Below are positions 46,681-55,669 of a stretch of DNA of 64,000 nt, one piece after another. The DNA lies in NCBI GenBank assembly GCA_964630785.1, contig CAZVZG010000007.1:1-64000 (forward strand). Reading direction: 5' to 3'. The notes beneath the pieces are model-generated. The model saw only the letters and a program-made list of their open reading frames with translations, made no database searches and was not told the origin of the DNA. Positions within the stretch are counted from its first letter, which is position 1; each line of letters opens with the position of its first letter. This DNA comes from JADLCX01 sp964630785. Its GTDB lineage: Bacteria; Planctomycetota; Phycisphaerae; Phycisphaerales; UBA1924. The position numbers and the translations under genes were made by a program.

Positions 46681-47115
46681 TTATCTGATGGGTGCGTACT
46701 CGACGCCGCGGAGCTCGTGCAGGCGGCGGGTCACGCTCTCGACGACCGCCTTCTCAAGTTTGGGATCGCCCAGTCGCCCGATGGAGCAGCGCACCCGGAT
46801 TTCGGTGTCCTGCCCGGCGCCCGCGGCGGGTCGATCGATGGTCAAAGCGCCGTCTTCGCCGCTCATGCAGCGCAGGCGATACTGGCGACTCGTGCTCGAA
46901 ATCGGGACGACCTCCGTCACTGTCACGCCGGTGGGGGGCAGACCGCCGTACACGGCGGCGTCGGCATCGTCCCAGTCCGCCCGGACGCTCTCGGCGAGCG
47001 CGTCCGGTCGCAGGTGCAGCGATTCGACCGTCTGATTTCCCGTACACCCACCTATTGCAACAACGAGGCTAGCCGCAACCGGGAGGCGAAATAGCCGTAT
47101 ATATCCCGAACGCAG
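46681..47115 (-). CDS. small lipoprotein, about 144 aa, start uncertain
   Basis: An exported protein with a hydrophobic segment LPVAASLVVAIGGC (lipobox), then TGNQTVESLHLRPDALAESVRADWDDADAAVYGGLPP. A C-terminal beta-rich domain ends RRLHELRGVEYAPIR. No ATG, GTG or TTG lies at the expected distance before the hydrophobic segment. The coordinate given assumes a CTG start at 47115 (LRSGYIRLFRLP). A much longer frame from 47262 would place about 50 extra residues before the membrane segment and overlap the divergent phoH gene. Function unknown. Confidence 0.45.
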   Translation of the reverse strand: MRSGYIRLFRLPVAASLVVAIGGCTGNQTVESLHLRPDALAESVRADWDDADAAVYGGLPPTGVTVTEVVPISSTSRQYRLRCMSGEDGALTIDRPAAGAGQDTEIRVRCSIGRLGDPKLEKAVVESVTRRLHELRGVEYAPIR

Positions 47116-47260
47116 GTGGCCGACAGTGTTGGGTGACGCAGGCTTTGGGGGAGTCGCGGATCGAATAGAGTTTTGGGTACTGGACTCGCCCCGCCGCAGA
47201 CCGCCGGAACGGACGCCTCCGCCGAGTTGGAGAGACGGAGCGGTCCCGGGCGCGCGGTGC

Positions 47261-48445
47261 ATGGATGGGGGGGCGGGAGCGGAGAAGTCGGGGGCCTGGA
47301 GACCGGATCGCGTGGAGTTCAGCATCAAAGTTCCACAGGGTGCCGAGCGGGTCACGATGCTCGGGCTGGGTGATCGCAACCTGAAGATCGTGCGCGAGAC
47401 GCTGGGCGTCAAAGTGGTCGCGCGCGAGGGTAGCGTTCAGGTTAGCGGCGAGCGGGGGCCTGTGGCGGCCGCGCGGGGGGTGCTCGAGCGGTTGGCCCTG
47501 GCGGCCGGGCGCCAAGAGCACATGACCCGCCAGCAGGTGCTGGACCTGATCTCCGAAGCGTCGCTCGGACGGCTTGATGGGAGGGGGAGCGCCGAGAGCG
47601 GGTACGCACGCCGGCACGCCGATGAGAACGGCGACGCGCCCTTGCACGCCGGGCCCGCCTGGGAGCGGGAGCTGGACGTCTACGTCGGATCTCAGCCGGT
47701 CCGGGCCAAGACACCCAACCAGCAGACCTATCTCGACGCGATCCGCGACCACGACTTGGTGTTCGGCATCGGCCCGGCGGGCACGGGCAAGACGTACCTG
47801 GCCGTGGCCGCGGCCGTGCACATGCTCAAGCACGAGCGGGCGAAGAAGGTGATCCTCGTGCGTCCGGCGGTGGAAGCGGGCGAGCGGCTGGGGTTTCTCC
47901 CGGGCGACATGCAGCAGAAAGTCAACCCGTACCTGCGCCCGCTGTTCGACGCGCTGCACGACATGATGGACTACGGCACGCTCAAGCGGTTCATGCTGGG
48001 CGACGTGGTCGAGGTGGTGCCGCTGGCGTACATGCGGGGGCGGACGCTGAACCGGGCCGTGATCATCCTGGACGAGGCGCAGAACACGACGCGCGGGCAG
48101 ATGCAGATGTTCCTCACGCGGATGGGTCACGGGTCGAAGATGATCGTGACCGGCGACGCGACGCAGATCGACCTGCCCGATCCTTCAGAGAGCGGGTTGA
48201 TCGACGCGATCCGGCGGTTGCGCCGGATCCGGGGCATCGGCTTTGTCGCGATGGACAAGGGCGACATCGTGCGTCACCGGCTGGTGCAGCGGATCGTTGA
48301 GGCCTATGAAAGCCCGCACGATCGTGAAGTCGCGGCCGCGCGCGCAACGGAGGTGGATCGTTTGATGTCGGAGGGTGGGCCCCGGTTTGAGGGGACAGTC
48401 GGGGGAGCGGAGGCGGAACTCGGGGTCGAAACGGATGCCCGATAA
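47261..48445 (+). CDS. phoH: PhoH-family ATPase
   Basis: A 394-residue ATPase of the PhoH/PhoL family, linked in bacteria to RNA metabolism and ribosome maturation. An N-terminal KH-like region (VEFSIKVPQGAERVTMLGLGDRNLKIV) precedes the P-loop GPAGTGKT (residues 171-178). Walker B is in VIILDEAQNTT, and sensor-like MIVTGDATQIDLP follows. The ATG at 47261 is followed almost at once by a G7 run in the coding strand; a GTG at 47311 is an alternative start. The gene is followed by pgpH (72 bp gap), the conserved neighbourhood seen in many bacteria, but ybeY is not next in line. Confidence 0.92.
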   Translation: MDGGAGAEKSGAWRPDRVEFSIKVPQGAERVTMLGLGDRNLKIVRETLGVKVVAREGSVQVSGERGPVAAARGVLERLALAAGRQEHMTRQQVLDLISEASLGRLDGRGSAESGYARRHADENGDAPLHAGPAWERELDVYVGSQPVRAKTPNQQTYLDAIRDHDLVFGIGPAGTGKTYLAVAAAVHMLKHERAKKVILVRPAVEAGERLGFLPGDMQQKVNPYLRPLFDALHDMMDYGTLKRFMLGDVVEVVPLAYMRGRTLNRAVIILDEAQNTTRGQMQMFLTRMGHGSKMIVTGDATQIDLPDPSESGLIDAIRRLRRIRGIGFVAMDKGDIVRHRLVQRIVEAYESPHDREVAAARATEVDRLMSEGGPRFEGTVGGAEAELGVETDAR

Positions 48446-48517
48446 GCCGATGACCAGAGGCCGCGTGTTTACGGGCCGAAAGCGTTGACGTGGCCTGAAA
48501 ACGAGTGAATCCCGGAC

Positions 48518-51007
48518 ATGGCCAAGGACCCCACCAGCAAGCCCATCGTGTCACGCACGGACGAGCTCCGTCGCGAGATCGGTGAATCGTTGCGGAGTTG
48601 GCGGGGGTGGAACCGGTTGCTGACGTCGCGGACGTTCGTGCTCTCGGCGCTGGTTTGGGCGGGATTCGTCGTGGTGGTGGGCGCGACGGTGCTCGTCACG
48701 CGGGACTCGCCGAAGGTGGCCGAGGGCCGGATCATGAGCTCGACGCGGGTGGCGCGGGTCGAGTTCCAGATCGAGGACAAGGTCGCGACCGAGCAGGAGC
48801 GGAACACGGTCCGCTCACTGGCCTCGCGGGTGTGCGTGCTCAACACGAGTGTGCTCGACGAGGTCCGGGCGAGCCTGGAGAATCTGCCGGTCGTGCTCCA
48901 GACGGGAGCGACGCCGGACCAGATCGACCCCGAGGTCCGCAAGCAGTTCGCGTTGACGCCGCAGGCCGTGACGCTGCTGCGGGCGCAGATCTCCGACGGC
49001 AAGATCCGGCCCGAATGGGTGCAGCGGGTGCAGCGGCTGATGGTGGAACTGCAACGGACGCCGATCCTCAGCGCGGAGGACTTCAAGGAAGTGACCTCGG
49101 CGGGGCGGAACATCGAGCTTCGCATGGACACGGCGGACGGGGACAACGACATCGTGGACGACGCGCAGGCCGGCGCGGGCGGCACGCCCGCGGAGAGTCG
49201 CCCGAAGGCCGTGCTCGTGCCCACGACCGCGGCGATCTCGCTGGCCAGCACTCACCTGGCGCAGGACGTCCGCAAACCGGTGGTCAACGCGGGGTTCACC
49301 GGCGTGCTCGCGGAGGTGGTCGCGGCCCGGCTCAACGGACCGCCGAAAGCGACCTACACGTTCGACGCGGCGGCGACGGCGGCGCGGATGGACGAGGCCG
49401 CGGCCCTGGTGGCGCCGAAGATCGCCAAGTTCCCCAAGGGCGAGGTGGTGTACAAGCGGGGCGACCGCCTGCGCCCGATCGACCTGGAGAAGCTCAACGC
49501 GGTGATGAGGGCCGAGCGGCGCTCGCTGGAGTGGTGGTGGCAGCGCTGGGTCGGGCGATTGGCACTGGTAGGGATGGTCGCGGCGATCGCGGCGGCGATG
49601 GCGGGGTACGCCTCGATGTTCGTGCCGAAGATCAGCCGGAACCCGCTGCGGACGCTGGGCGTTGCCGGCCTGCTGGCCGCGGCCACGGTGGTGGGCTGCT
49701 GGGCGACGGTGACCAAGCCCGGTCTGATCGCCCTGAGCGGCGTAGCGCCGACGGTGTTCGCGACGGTGGTGCTGTGCGTGGCGTACCACCAGCGGGTGGC
49801 GCTGGCGTTCGGCGCGCTGCACGGCGTGCTGATGTGCGTCGCGCTGGACCAGCCGATCGGGCTGTTCGCGATCATGGTGGCGGGCATCGGCGTGGCGGTG
49901 TGGTCGCTCAAGGAGATCCGCGACCGCGACGCGCTCATCCGCATGGGCATCTACGAGGCGATCGCCCTGGCCATCGGCACGCTGCTGGTCAACCTGATCG
50001 AGCTGCCGCTGAACTCCGAATCGATCCGTCAGGCGGGGTGGGACGCGGGCCTGGCCGGGTTCGGCGGGATGCTGGTGAGCGGCGTGACGCTCTACCTGCT
50101 GCCCACGCTGGAGCGGCGCTTCGGCATGGTGACGGGGATGACGCTCATCGAGTTCCGCGATCCCAAGCAGCCGCTCTTGCGACAGCTCCAGCAGCGGGCG
50201 CCCGGGACGTACAACCACTCGCTGACGATCGCGAGCCTGGGAGAGGCCGCGGCCGAGGCGATCGGCGCCGACGGCCTGCTCACGTACGTGGGCGCGCTGT
50301 ACCACGACATCGGGAAGATGAACAAGCCCGACTACTTTGTCGAGAACCAGTCGCCGGGCTTCAACCGGCACGACAAGCTCAGTCCGGCGATGAGCCTGCT
50401 GGTCATCGTGGGCCACGTGAAGGACGGGCTGGAGCTGGCGCGGGAGTTCAACCTGCCGCGTCCGCTGCACCACTTCATCGAGAGCCACCACGGCACGACG
50501 CTTGTGGAGTACTTCTTCCACCGGGCCAAGAAGCAGGCCGAGGCGGCGGCCCGCGCGGGCGGGCGCGGCGAAGACTCCGAAGAGGCCGAAGTGCCCGCGG
50601 AGATCGAGTACCGCTACCCCGGCCCGCGTCCGCGGACGAAAGAAGCCGCGATCCTGATGGTGTGCGACGCCGTGGAGAGCGCGACGCGCACGCTGGCCGA
50701 CCCGACGCCGTCGCGCATCGACCAGCTCGTGCGCGGTATCGCCAACAAGCGGCTGATGGACGGCCAGTTCGACGAGTGCGACCTGACCCTGCGCGAGCTC
50801 AACATGATCGTGGAGACCGTGAGCAAGACGCTGGCGAGCATCTACCACGGGCGCATTCAGTACCCGACGGCCGCGAGCGAGACGCAGGCGGGGGTAACGC
50901 CGCCCGCGAACGCGCCGAGTCCGTCGGCGGGCGGGCCGAAGACGCGCATTGCGGCGCCCGCCGCGGTGGGGAGCACGGTGCGCGAGCGGGCCCGAGCGGA
51001 AGGGTGA
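48518..51007 (+). CDS. pgpH: 7TM-HD cyclic-di-AMP phosphodiesterase, PgpH family
   Basis: An 829-residue membrane protein. An N-terminal transmembrane helix (VLSALVWAGFVVVVGATVLV) is followed by an extracellular region. Several TM segments follow (about residues 345-540), then a cytoplasmic HD domain. Its metal ligands include YNHS, LYHDIGK (HD at residues 596-597), and ESHHGTTLVEYF. The family hydrolyses cyclic di-AMP to pApA. A roughly 20-residue charged insert (RAGGRGEDSEEAEVPAEIE) interrupts the HD domain. It is probably in one operon with phoH. Confidence 0.92.
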   Translation: MAKDPTSKPIVSRTDELRREIGESLRSWRGWNRLLTSRTFVLSALVWAGFVVVVGATVLVTRDSPKVAEGRIMSSTRVARVEFQIEDKVATEQERNTVRSLASRVCVLNTSVLDEVRASLENLPVVLQTGATPDQIDPEVRKQFALTPQAVTLLRAQISDGKIRPEWVQRVQRLMVELQRTPILSAEDFKEVTSAGRNIELRMDTADGDNDIVDDAQAGAGGTPAESRPKAVLVPTTAAISLASTHLAQDVRKPVVNAGFTGVLAEVVAARLNGPPKATYTFDAAATAARMDEAAALVAPKIAKFPKGEVVYKRGDRLRPIDLEKLNAVMRAERRSLEWWWQRWVGRLALVGMVAAIAAAMAGYASMFVPKISRNPLRTLGVAGLLAAATVVGCWATVTKPGLIALSGVAPTVFATVVLCVAYHQRVALAFGALHGVLMCVALDQPIGLFAIMVAGIGVAVWSLKEIRDRDALIRMGIYEAIALAIGTLLVNLIELPLNSESIRQAGWDAGLAGFGGMLVSGVTLYLLPTLERRFGMVTGMTLIEFRDPKQPLLRQLQQRAPGTYNHSLTIASLGEAAAEAIGADGLLTYVGALYHDIGKMNKPDYFVENQSPGFNRHDKLSPAMSLLVIVGHVKDGLELAREFNLPRPLHHFIESHHGTTLVEYFFHRAKKQAEAAARAGGRGEDSEEAEVPAEIEYRYPGPRPRTKEAAILMVCDAVESATRTLADPTPSRIDQLVRGIANKRLMDGQFDECDLTLRELNMIVETVSKTLASIYHGRIQYPTAASETQAGVTPPANAPSPSAGGPKTRIAAPAAVGSTVRERARAEG

Positions 51008-51025
51008 GGTGCGTCCGCCGCTGGT

Positions 51026-53437
51026 TCAGCACCCGGCGAAGTACGCCGCGAGAAAGTCGAAGATGTCCTGCACGGAGATGGCGCCACTGGCGTTGATGTC
51101 GGCGCGCGGGTCTTGGGCGAAGTAAGCCGCCATGAAGTCGAAGATGTCCTGCACGGTGAGGCCGTTCTGGCCGTTGAAGTTGGCGGGGCAGCAGGCCAGG
51201 CGGTTATCGGACGCTCCGCAGACGGAGCCCAGGCCTTTGAACGTGGCGGCGCACTGGCTGGGCAGCATCAGATGGCAGTCTGTCCCATCGCAGCAAGCCC
51301 CGGCGTTTGCGGCAACCGCGTCGAACAGGCCCTGCCACACGAGGTTCCCGTACGCGATGTATCCCGCTTGTGAAAGGTGAGGTTGCCCCGAGGCAGGGTC
51401 GTACCAACCGTTAGCGGTGAACTCGGCCACGCTGCTGATCCCGAAGCCGTCCATGATGGTGATGTTCCAGTCGGGGTGTTCGTTGGCCAGTTCCCGCCAC
51501 GCGCGAACGTACCAGTAGCGGACCCTCGGGCCGGAGTTTTCCGCGGGGTGGTAGGGGCCGAGCAGGAAATGGAGCCGCAAGGGATCGAAGCCGCGCGCGA
51601 TCCACGCGCTTCGTATGCGGGTAATGAGTGTCTGCGTGTTGAGCTTCTGCCCTGTCTTGGAGCTCGATCGAAGCGGCACTGTTGAACCATCCTCCGAGAT
51701 GGCGTCGCGGTTGTCGTTGGCGTCGTTGCCACCCTCCATGATGTGGACCAGGAGCCGTTCCTGGCCTGGCGTCTGCTGCCGGACGATCTGTCGCAGGTAG
51801 GCTCCGATCTGTTCGAGCGATGCGTAGTTGGTGAAGCGATCGGCCGCGTACCGGCCGCTCTGGCCACCGACGGCCCAGAGGGGCGTCAAGGAGACGCCGG
51901 TTGTTACCCCCGGCAGCACAAAGCGGCAGTACATGAGTGCGAAAGGCCCTTCGGCGCTCAGCCCGTTGGCGTAGTCATTCAACTGGATTGTGTACGGTTG
52001 GCCGGGCGAGCGGGGCCCCGCGGGGATTCGGAATGTCGAGTCGATCACGGCGTCCGCGATTGGAGCGGTGACCTCCGTGGCGCTCCCGATGGGCGTGAAG
52101 GGCGAATAAAAGAGTTGAACACGGGGGCGGATCACGCCGGAGCCCTCGGCAAACGTCGCGTAGGTGAAATGGAAATCAACGTCCCGTGAGAAGTCGAAGA
52201 GCATGTCCGGCGAGTCCCAGTTGATGGCGGCACGCCAGGCGTTGGATGCCGGGATCGACTCGGAATCCGAGGCGTAGGCGATGGCGGTTGGAAAACCGGC
52301 AGATACAGGGGGGACTTGCGAGTCAATGAAGCCGGGGAAAGGCCCGGTGCCGATCGTGTTGGCGATAAACGGTGCGATACCGTTGAACGTGTTGGCCCAG
52401 CCGGTGGTGCCCCGACCGGGCAATACCGCCGAGGCGTAAATGGGCAGGCGGTCACGCAACGCGCGTGAGAAGCCGACAAAGTGCCCAGACAACCCACCTT
52501 CAACCGTGATGATCGTGTTACTGTCGCCGATTAGTGCCACGTCAGCGCGGGCGGACCTTGCCGATTCGACCCACGGGAGCACATTCTCGACTCTGTACAC
52601 CGCTTGGCCCGTGTACCCCTGTCCGCTTTCCCAGAGCGAGCGGACCAGGTCATCGTCGAGGAGGTGCCCATGTACCGAGACCAACGCCACGTCGGCAGAC
52701 TTGCTTGAACTTGTCCCTTGAGCTTCTTGCGCACAACCGATTGCGACCGGACCCGCCAACTCCTCATAGGCGCCGGTCGTGCCCGCGGATGCGGTCGTGG
52801 TCATCTGCGGTAGGCCATCGTACCACATCGTGATGGTCTCGCCTCGATAGGCGCACGCGATCATGTGCCAATCACCGTCGTTCCAACTGGGCACAAGAAT
52901 GGATGCCGAGCGGTACACGCCGCTCGCCTGAGAAACGGCGAACGCGATGTGCTCCATTGAGGGCTGGCCGATGTATTGGCTCTTTCCCAGCCCGATCTCG
53001 AATCCATGCAGCCGCGTCGCGTGGTTGTACGAGCCGATCAGCGTGCCTGCGGCCGAGCTCGACGTACGAAACCACGCGATGATCGTTACGCCCTCTGCGC
53101 TTCCGAGTTCACTTCCCAGCGAAGGCAGGTCGAACGACCCGTGGCTGGTCGTTCCGTCGAAGCGCGCGGCCCGGCCGCCCGTGGGGAGACCGAAGAGGGG
53201 GCCTTCCACGCCGAGCGCGGGGCTGCCGACGTAGGTGCCGTTCTGAGACGCGGGCGAAAGATCCCGCATCGTGGAATCAGAGTCGTCCAGAGGGAAGAAC
53301 CGCTCGGTGGCGAACTCCGGCTGAGCGAGCAGGTCCGCGTAGGGCACGGGCTGTGCCAGGGCCGGCGTGCCGATCGACGCCATGAGAGTGGCCGCGCAGG
53401 AGCCGAGCACGTGGAACCAGAAGCGTGGAGTGAACAA
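51026..53437 (-). CDS. secreted LamG-like plus SGNH-hydrolase-like protein with GC-type dockerin, TTG start
   Basis: An 803-residue exported protein. The signal peptide ends near MASIGTPALAQ. A concanavalin-A/LamG-like domain (roughly residues 70-270, with GVTIIAWFRTSSSAAGTLIG and DGDWHMIACAYRGETITMWYDG) precedes an SGNH hydrolase-like domain. Block I is ALIGDSNT and block III is VHIMEGGNDAND. The C-terminal His block is QPHLSQAGYIAYGN. The last roughly 50 residues are a paired dockerin-like tag (TVQDIFDFMAAYF, SVQDIFDFLAAYFAGC). The family includes carbohydrate esterases; the substrate is unknown. The TTG at 53437 with GGAG about 8 bp upstream is the best start. Confidence 0.85.
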   Translation of the reverse strand: MFTPRFWFHVLGSCAATLMASIGTPALAQPVPYADLLAQPEFATERFFPLDDSDSTMRDLSPASQNGTYVGSPALGVEGPLFGLPTGGRAARFDGTTSHGSFDLPSLGSELGSAEGVTIIAWFRTSSSAAGTLIGSYNHATRLHGFEIGLGKSQYIGQPSMEHIAFAVSQASGVYRSASILVPSWNDGDWHMIACAYRGETITMWYDGLPQMTTTASAGTTGAYEELAGPVAIGCAQEAQGTSSSKSADVALVSVHGHLLDDDLVRSLWESGQGYTGQAVYRVENVLPWVESARSARADVALIGDSNTIITVEGGLSGHFVGFSRALRDRLPIYASAVLPGRGTTGWANTFNGIAPFIANTIGTGPFPGFIDSQVPPVSAGFPTAIAYASDSESIPASNAWRAAINWDSPDMLFDFSRDVDFHFTYATFAEGSGVIRPRVQLFYSPFTPIGSATEVTAPIADAVIDSTFRIPAGPRSPGQPYTIQLNDYANGLSAEGPFALMYCRFVLPGVTTGVSLTPLWAVGGQSGRYAADRFTNYASLEQIGAYLRQIVRQQTPGQERLLVHIMEGGNDANDNRDAISEDGSTVPLRSSSKTGQKLNTQTLITRIRSAWIARGFDPLRLHFLLGPYHPAENSGPRVRYWYVRAWRELANEHPDWNITIMDGFGISSVAEFTANGWYDPASGQPHLSQAGYIAYGNLVWQGLFDAVAANAGACCDGTDCHLMLPSQCAATFKGLGSVCGASDNRLACCPANFNGQNGLTVQDIFDFMAAYFAQDPRADINASGAISVQDIFDFLAAYFAGC

Positions 53438-53647
53438 AGTAAAGTTCTCCGACTGGCCGCAAGGTCAGCGGCCCCACGGACTCAACGAGGCCTGAGAAGT
53501 TTGGAAACTACCCGCAGACGGTACCACAAGTTCGAGGAAATCCCCCGGGGAACCGAGAAAGTGCCCGATGGAAAAGGGAATGACCGTTTGACGAGGCCCG
53601 AGAGATTGCCCAGTTTCACGCGACCCCGTGTCGCTCGGAAGGCTGAT

Positions 53648-55087
53648 TCACAGGAGCGACGTGTCGCCACGCCGATAATCGAGGAGTGACTTCGGCGGGC
53701 GGTAGTGAAGCTCCAGCACCTCCCGCCACTGCTCCAAACTTGCCACGGCGATGAACTTGCGGCGGACGTGCTCGGCTTCGGGGTGGTGGGCCGCGAAGCG
53801 GATGCCGAACTTGCGCATCAGTTTGCTCGCGTGGCGCTCGCCGTAGAGGCCGGCGCAGAGGCGGAAGTGCTCTTCCAGCACGTCGCGCTGTTCGGCGAGC
53901 GTGGGCGCGGCCGGGGGCTCGCCGCGCATCATCTGGCGGGCCTGTCGGAAGAGCCACGGGTTGCCGATGCACCCGCGGGCCACGGCCACGGCGGCAACGC
54001 CGGTGTAGCCGATCATGCGGAACACGTCCTCGACGGTCCAGACGTCGCCGGAACCGAAGATCAGTTTGCTCGGGTGGCGGCGGACGAGATCGCGCAGCAC
54101 CTCCCAGCGGCTGGGGCCGATATATTTCTGTTCGACGGTGCGGGCGTGGACGGTCGCCCAGGCGTAGCCGAGCGCGAAGGCCGCGTCAAAGATGCGCTCG
54201 AAGTTCGCGGCCATCTCGGGCGTGTCGTCGAAACTTCGGCGGAGTTTGACCGTGCAGGTCACGTTCGCCGGGACGGCCGCGCGCACGGCTTCGAGCAGGC
54301 GGATCGCGCCGTCGGGCTCGGCGAGCCAGTGCCCGCCGCGGGCCTTGGCCTTGATCTTCTTGACGGGACAGGCGAGGTTGACGTCGATGGTCTCGAAGGA
54401 GAGCGATCGCGCGCCCGGGCGGGGCGCGAGCGGGGAGGGGTCGAGGGCGTTGATCTCGTCGATGAGGGTTTCGCAGGTTTCGGTGGGGTTGGGGGTGTCG
54501 TCGACGCTCTCTGCCCTCCCCCCGGCTCCCTCCCTCTGGGAGGGGGAGTTGAGGCGCCCGATCTGTTGACCGCCGGGGAGGCGCAGGTGCACGGCTTCGA
54601 CCTCGGCGAGATCTTCCTGGTTGAGGTGCGAGTAGGCGAGCAGGCGGTATTCCTTGTCGGTGCGACGGCCCTGCTCGGCGACCTTGAGCGCGGCCGCGGC
54701 CATCTCGCGGGGGTCGCTGCCCATGATCTGGCAAGCCAGCGGGTGGTCCTCGTCGCCGCCGGGCACGTTGTCGTGGAGCTCGCCGAGATCGGCCTTGGAG
54801 AACCCGCGCCCGCCGGCGAGCAGCGTGCGGTCGAGCAGGGCCTCGCTCACGCAGAAGGGGCAGCCGTGGCGGCGGGCGATGATCCGCATGGCGGCGTCGG
54901 AGTATCCGGCCAGGCCTGCCTGAAAGAACGGGGCGTCGAACCCCGGGATGACCTCACGTCTTCGGGAATCGAGGTCGCGGACGCCCGTTCCGCCCAGGTC
55001 GCGCGCGACCGCGAACGGGTCGATGCTTTCGACCCCGGGGGCGATCGCCGGGCTGGGCGGGGTGGCGTTGTTGCCGTGCTCGCTCAA
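53648..55087 (-). CDS. dus: tRNA-dihydrouridine synthase with in-frame repeat insertion
   Basis: A flavin-dependent enzyme that reduces uridine to dihydrouridine in tRNA. FFQAGLAGYSDAAMRIIARRHGC is the N-terminal FMN-barrel signature. IDVNLACPVKKIKAKARGG supplies the catalytic Cys, and ATVHARTVEQKYIGPSRW and GSGDVWTVEDVFRMI follow. AVARGCIGNPWLF closes the barrel. Between LRLPGGQQIGR and SFETIDVNLACP lies an insertion of about 60 residues. Its beginning is encoded by an imperfect palindrome (SPSQREGAGGRAE). The start is uncertain: no ATG or GTG is near. The TTG at 55087 is used, and a longer frame runs to 55486 but would overlap the divergent lipoprotein gene. Confidence 0.85.
   Translation of the reverse strand: MSEHGNNATPPSPAIAPGVESIDPFAVARDLGGTGVRDLDSRRREVIPGFDAPFFQAGLAGYSDAAMRIIARRHGCPFCVSEALLDRTLLAGGRGFSKADLGELHDNVPGGDEDHPLACQIMGSDPREMAAAALKVAEQGRRTDKEYRLLAYSHLNQEDLAEVEAVHLRLPGGQQIGRLNSPSQREGAGGRAESVDDTPNPTETCETLIDEINALDPSPLAPRPGARSLSFETIDVNLACPVKKIKAKARGGHWLAEPDGAIRLLEAVRAAVPANVTCTVKLRRSFDDTPEMAANFERIFDAAFALGYAWATVHARTVEQKYIGPSRWEVLRDLVRRHPSKLIFGSGDVWTVEDVFRMIGYTGVAAVAVARGCIGNPWLFRQARQMMRGEPPAAPTLAEQRDVLEEHFRLCAGLYGERHASKLMRKFGIRFAAHHPEAEHVRRKFIAVASLEQWREVLELHYRPPKSLLDYRRGDTSLL
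54511..54552. repeat. palindromic repeat inserted in frame in the dus gene
   Basis: An imperfect C/G-rich palindrome of the form CTCCCTCCCTCTGGGAGGGGGAG, preceded by CCCTCCCCCCGG. On the coding (minus) strand it reads SPSQREGAGGRAE and preserves the frame. Similar short palindromes turned into peptide linkers occur in other bacterial genomes as repetitive palindromic elements; that link is inference. Confidence 0.65.
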
Positions 55088-55166
55088 ACATGGGACTATA
55101 GAACCGCCGGGTTTTGCGGCCGCGGGCGGCGGGGCTGGGCGGTTGGGCTGTCGAAAGGAACTGGAG

Positions 55167-55640
55167 ATGTCAGCGGGTCGGGCGAGCAAACGCAGAGCGG
55201 ATTGGCGCCCGACCGGCGGGCAGGCGCGCCGGATCGATTGGTTGAGTGCTGCGATCGTGGGTGTGGCGGCGCTGGTCGGCTGCTCGCACGGCCCGAACCC
55301 CGACCTGGCCGGGCCGTCGTACCCCGCGAAGGAGCAGGTCGGCACACTCGACATCCAGGTTGTTCGCCGCGACACGGAGATCCGCCTGACCAACACGACG
55401 GCGAGCGCGTACGGGTCGAGCCGACTGTGGCTCAACCGCTGGTACAGCAAGCCGATCGAGCGGTTCGACGTGGGCGAGACGCTCACGCTGAGCCTGTGGG
55501 ATTTTCACGACGAGTACGGCGAGTCGTTCGAGGCGGGCGGGTTTTTCGCGACCCGTCGGCCGGAGAAACTGGTGCTCGCGCAACTCGAGAGCGGCGGCGA
55601 GGTGCTCGGCCTGATCGTGGTCGAGACCCCGACGGAGTAG
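55167..55640 (+). CDS. small lipoprotein, 157 aa
   Basis: An exported protein with a basic lead, then a hydrophobic segment IDWLSAAIVGVAALVGC (lipobox). A compact beta-rich domain follows (TLDIQVVRRDTEIRLTNTTA-AYG-SRLWLNRWYSKPIERFDVGETLTLSLWDF). AAGGAA with GGAG precedes the ATG. Its function is unknown; the repeat-rich beta pattern suggests a small carbohydrate- or protein-binding fold. It precedes the BshB1-like gene by 29 bp and is probably cotranscribed with it. Confidence 0.65.
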   Translation: MSAGRASKRRADWRPTGGQARRIDWLSAAIVGVAALVGCSHGPNPDLAGPSYPAKEQVGTLDIQVVRRDTEIRLTNTTASAYGSSRLWLNRWYSKPIERFDVGETLTLSLWDFHDEYGESFEAGGFFATRRPEKLVLAQLESGGEVLGLIVVETPTE

Positions 55641-55669
55641 GCCGCGCACGCGTGCGCGGGGGAGTTGTC

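Noticed and set aside
46681..47412. Long form (243 codons) of the small lipoprotein
   Set aside because: It would overlap the first third of phoH antisense and put about 100 residues before the lipobox.
48598..51096. Second plus-strand frame of about 830 codons overlapping pgpH
   Set aside because: Composition is Arg/Gly/Ala-rich random sequence. The HD and transmembrane motifs lie in the other frame.
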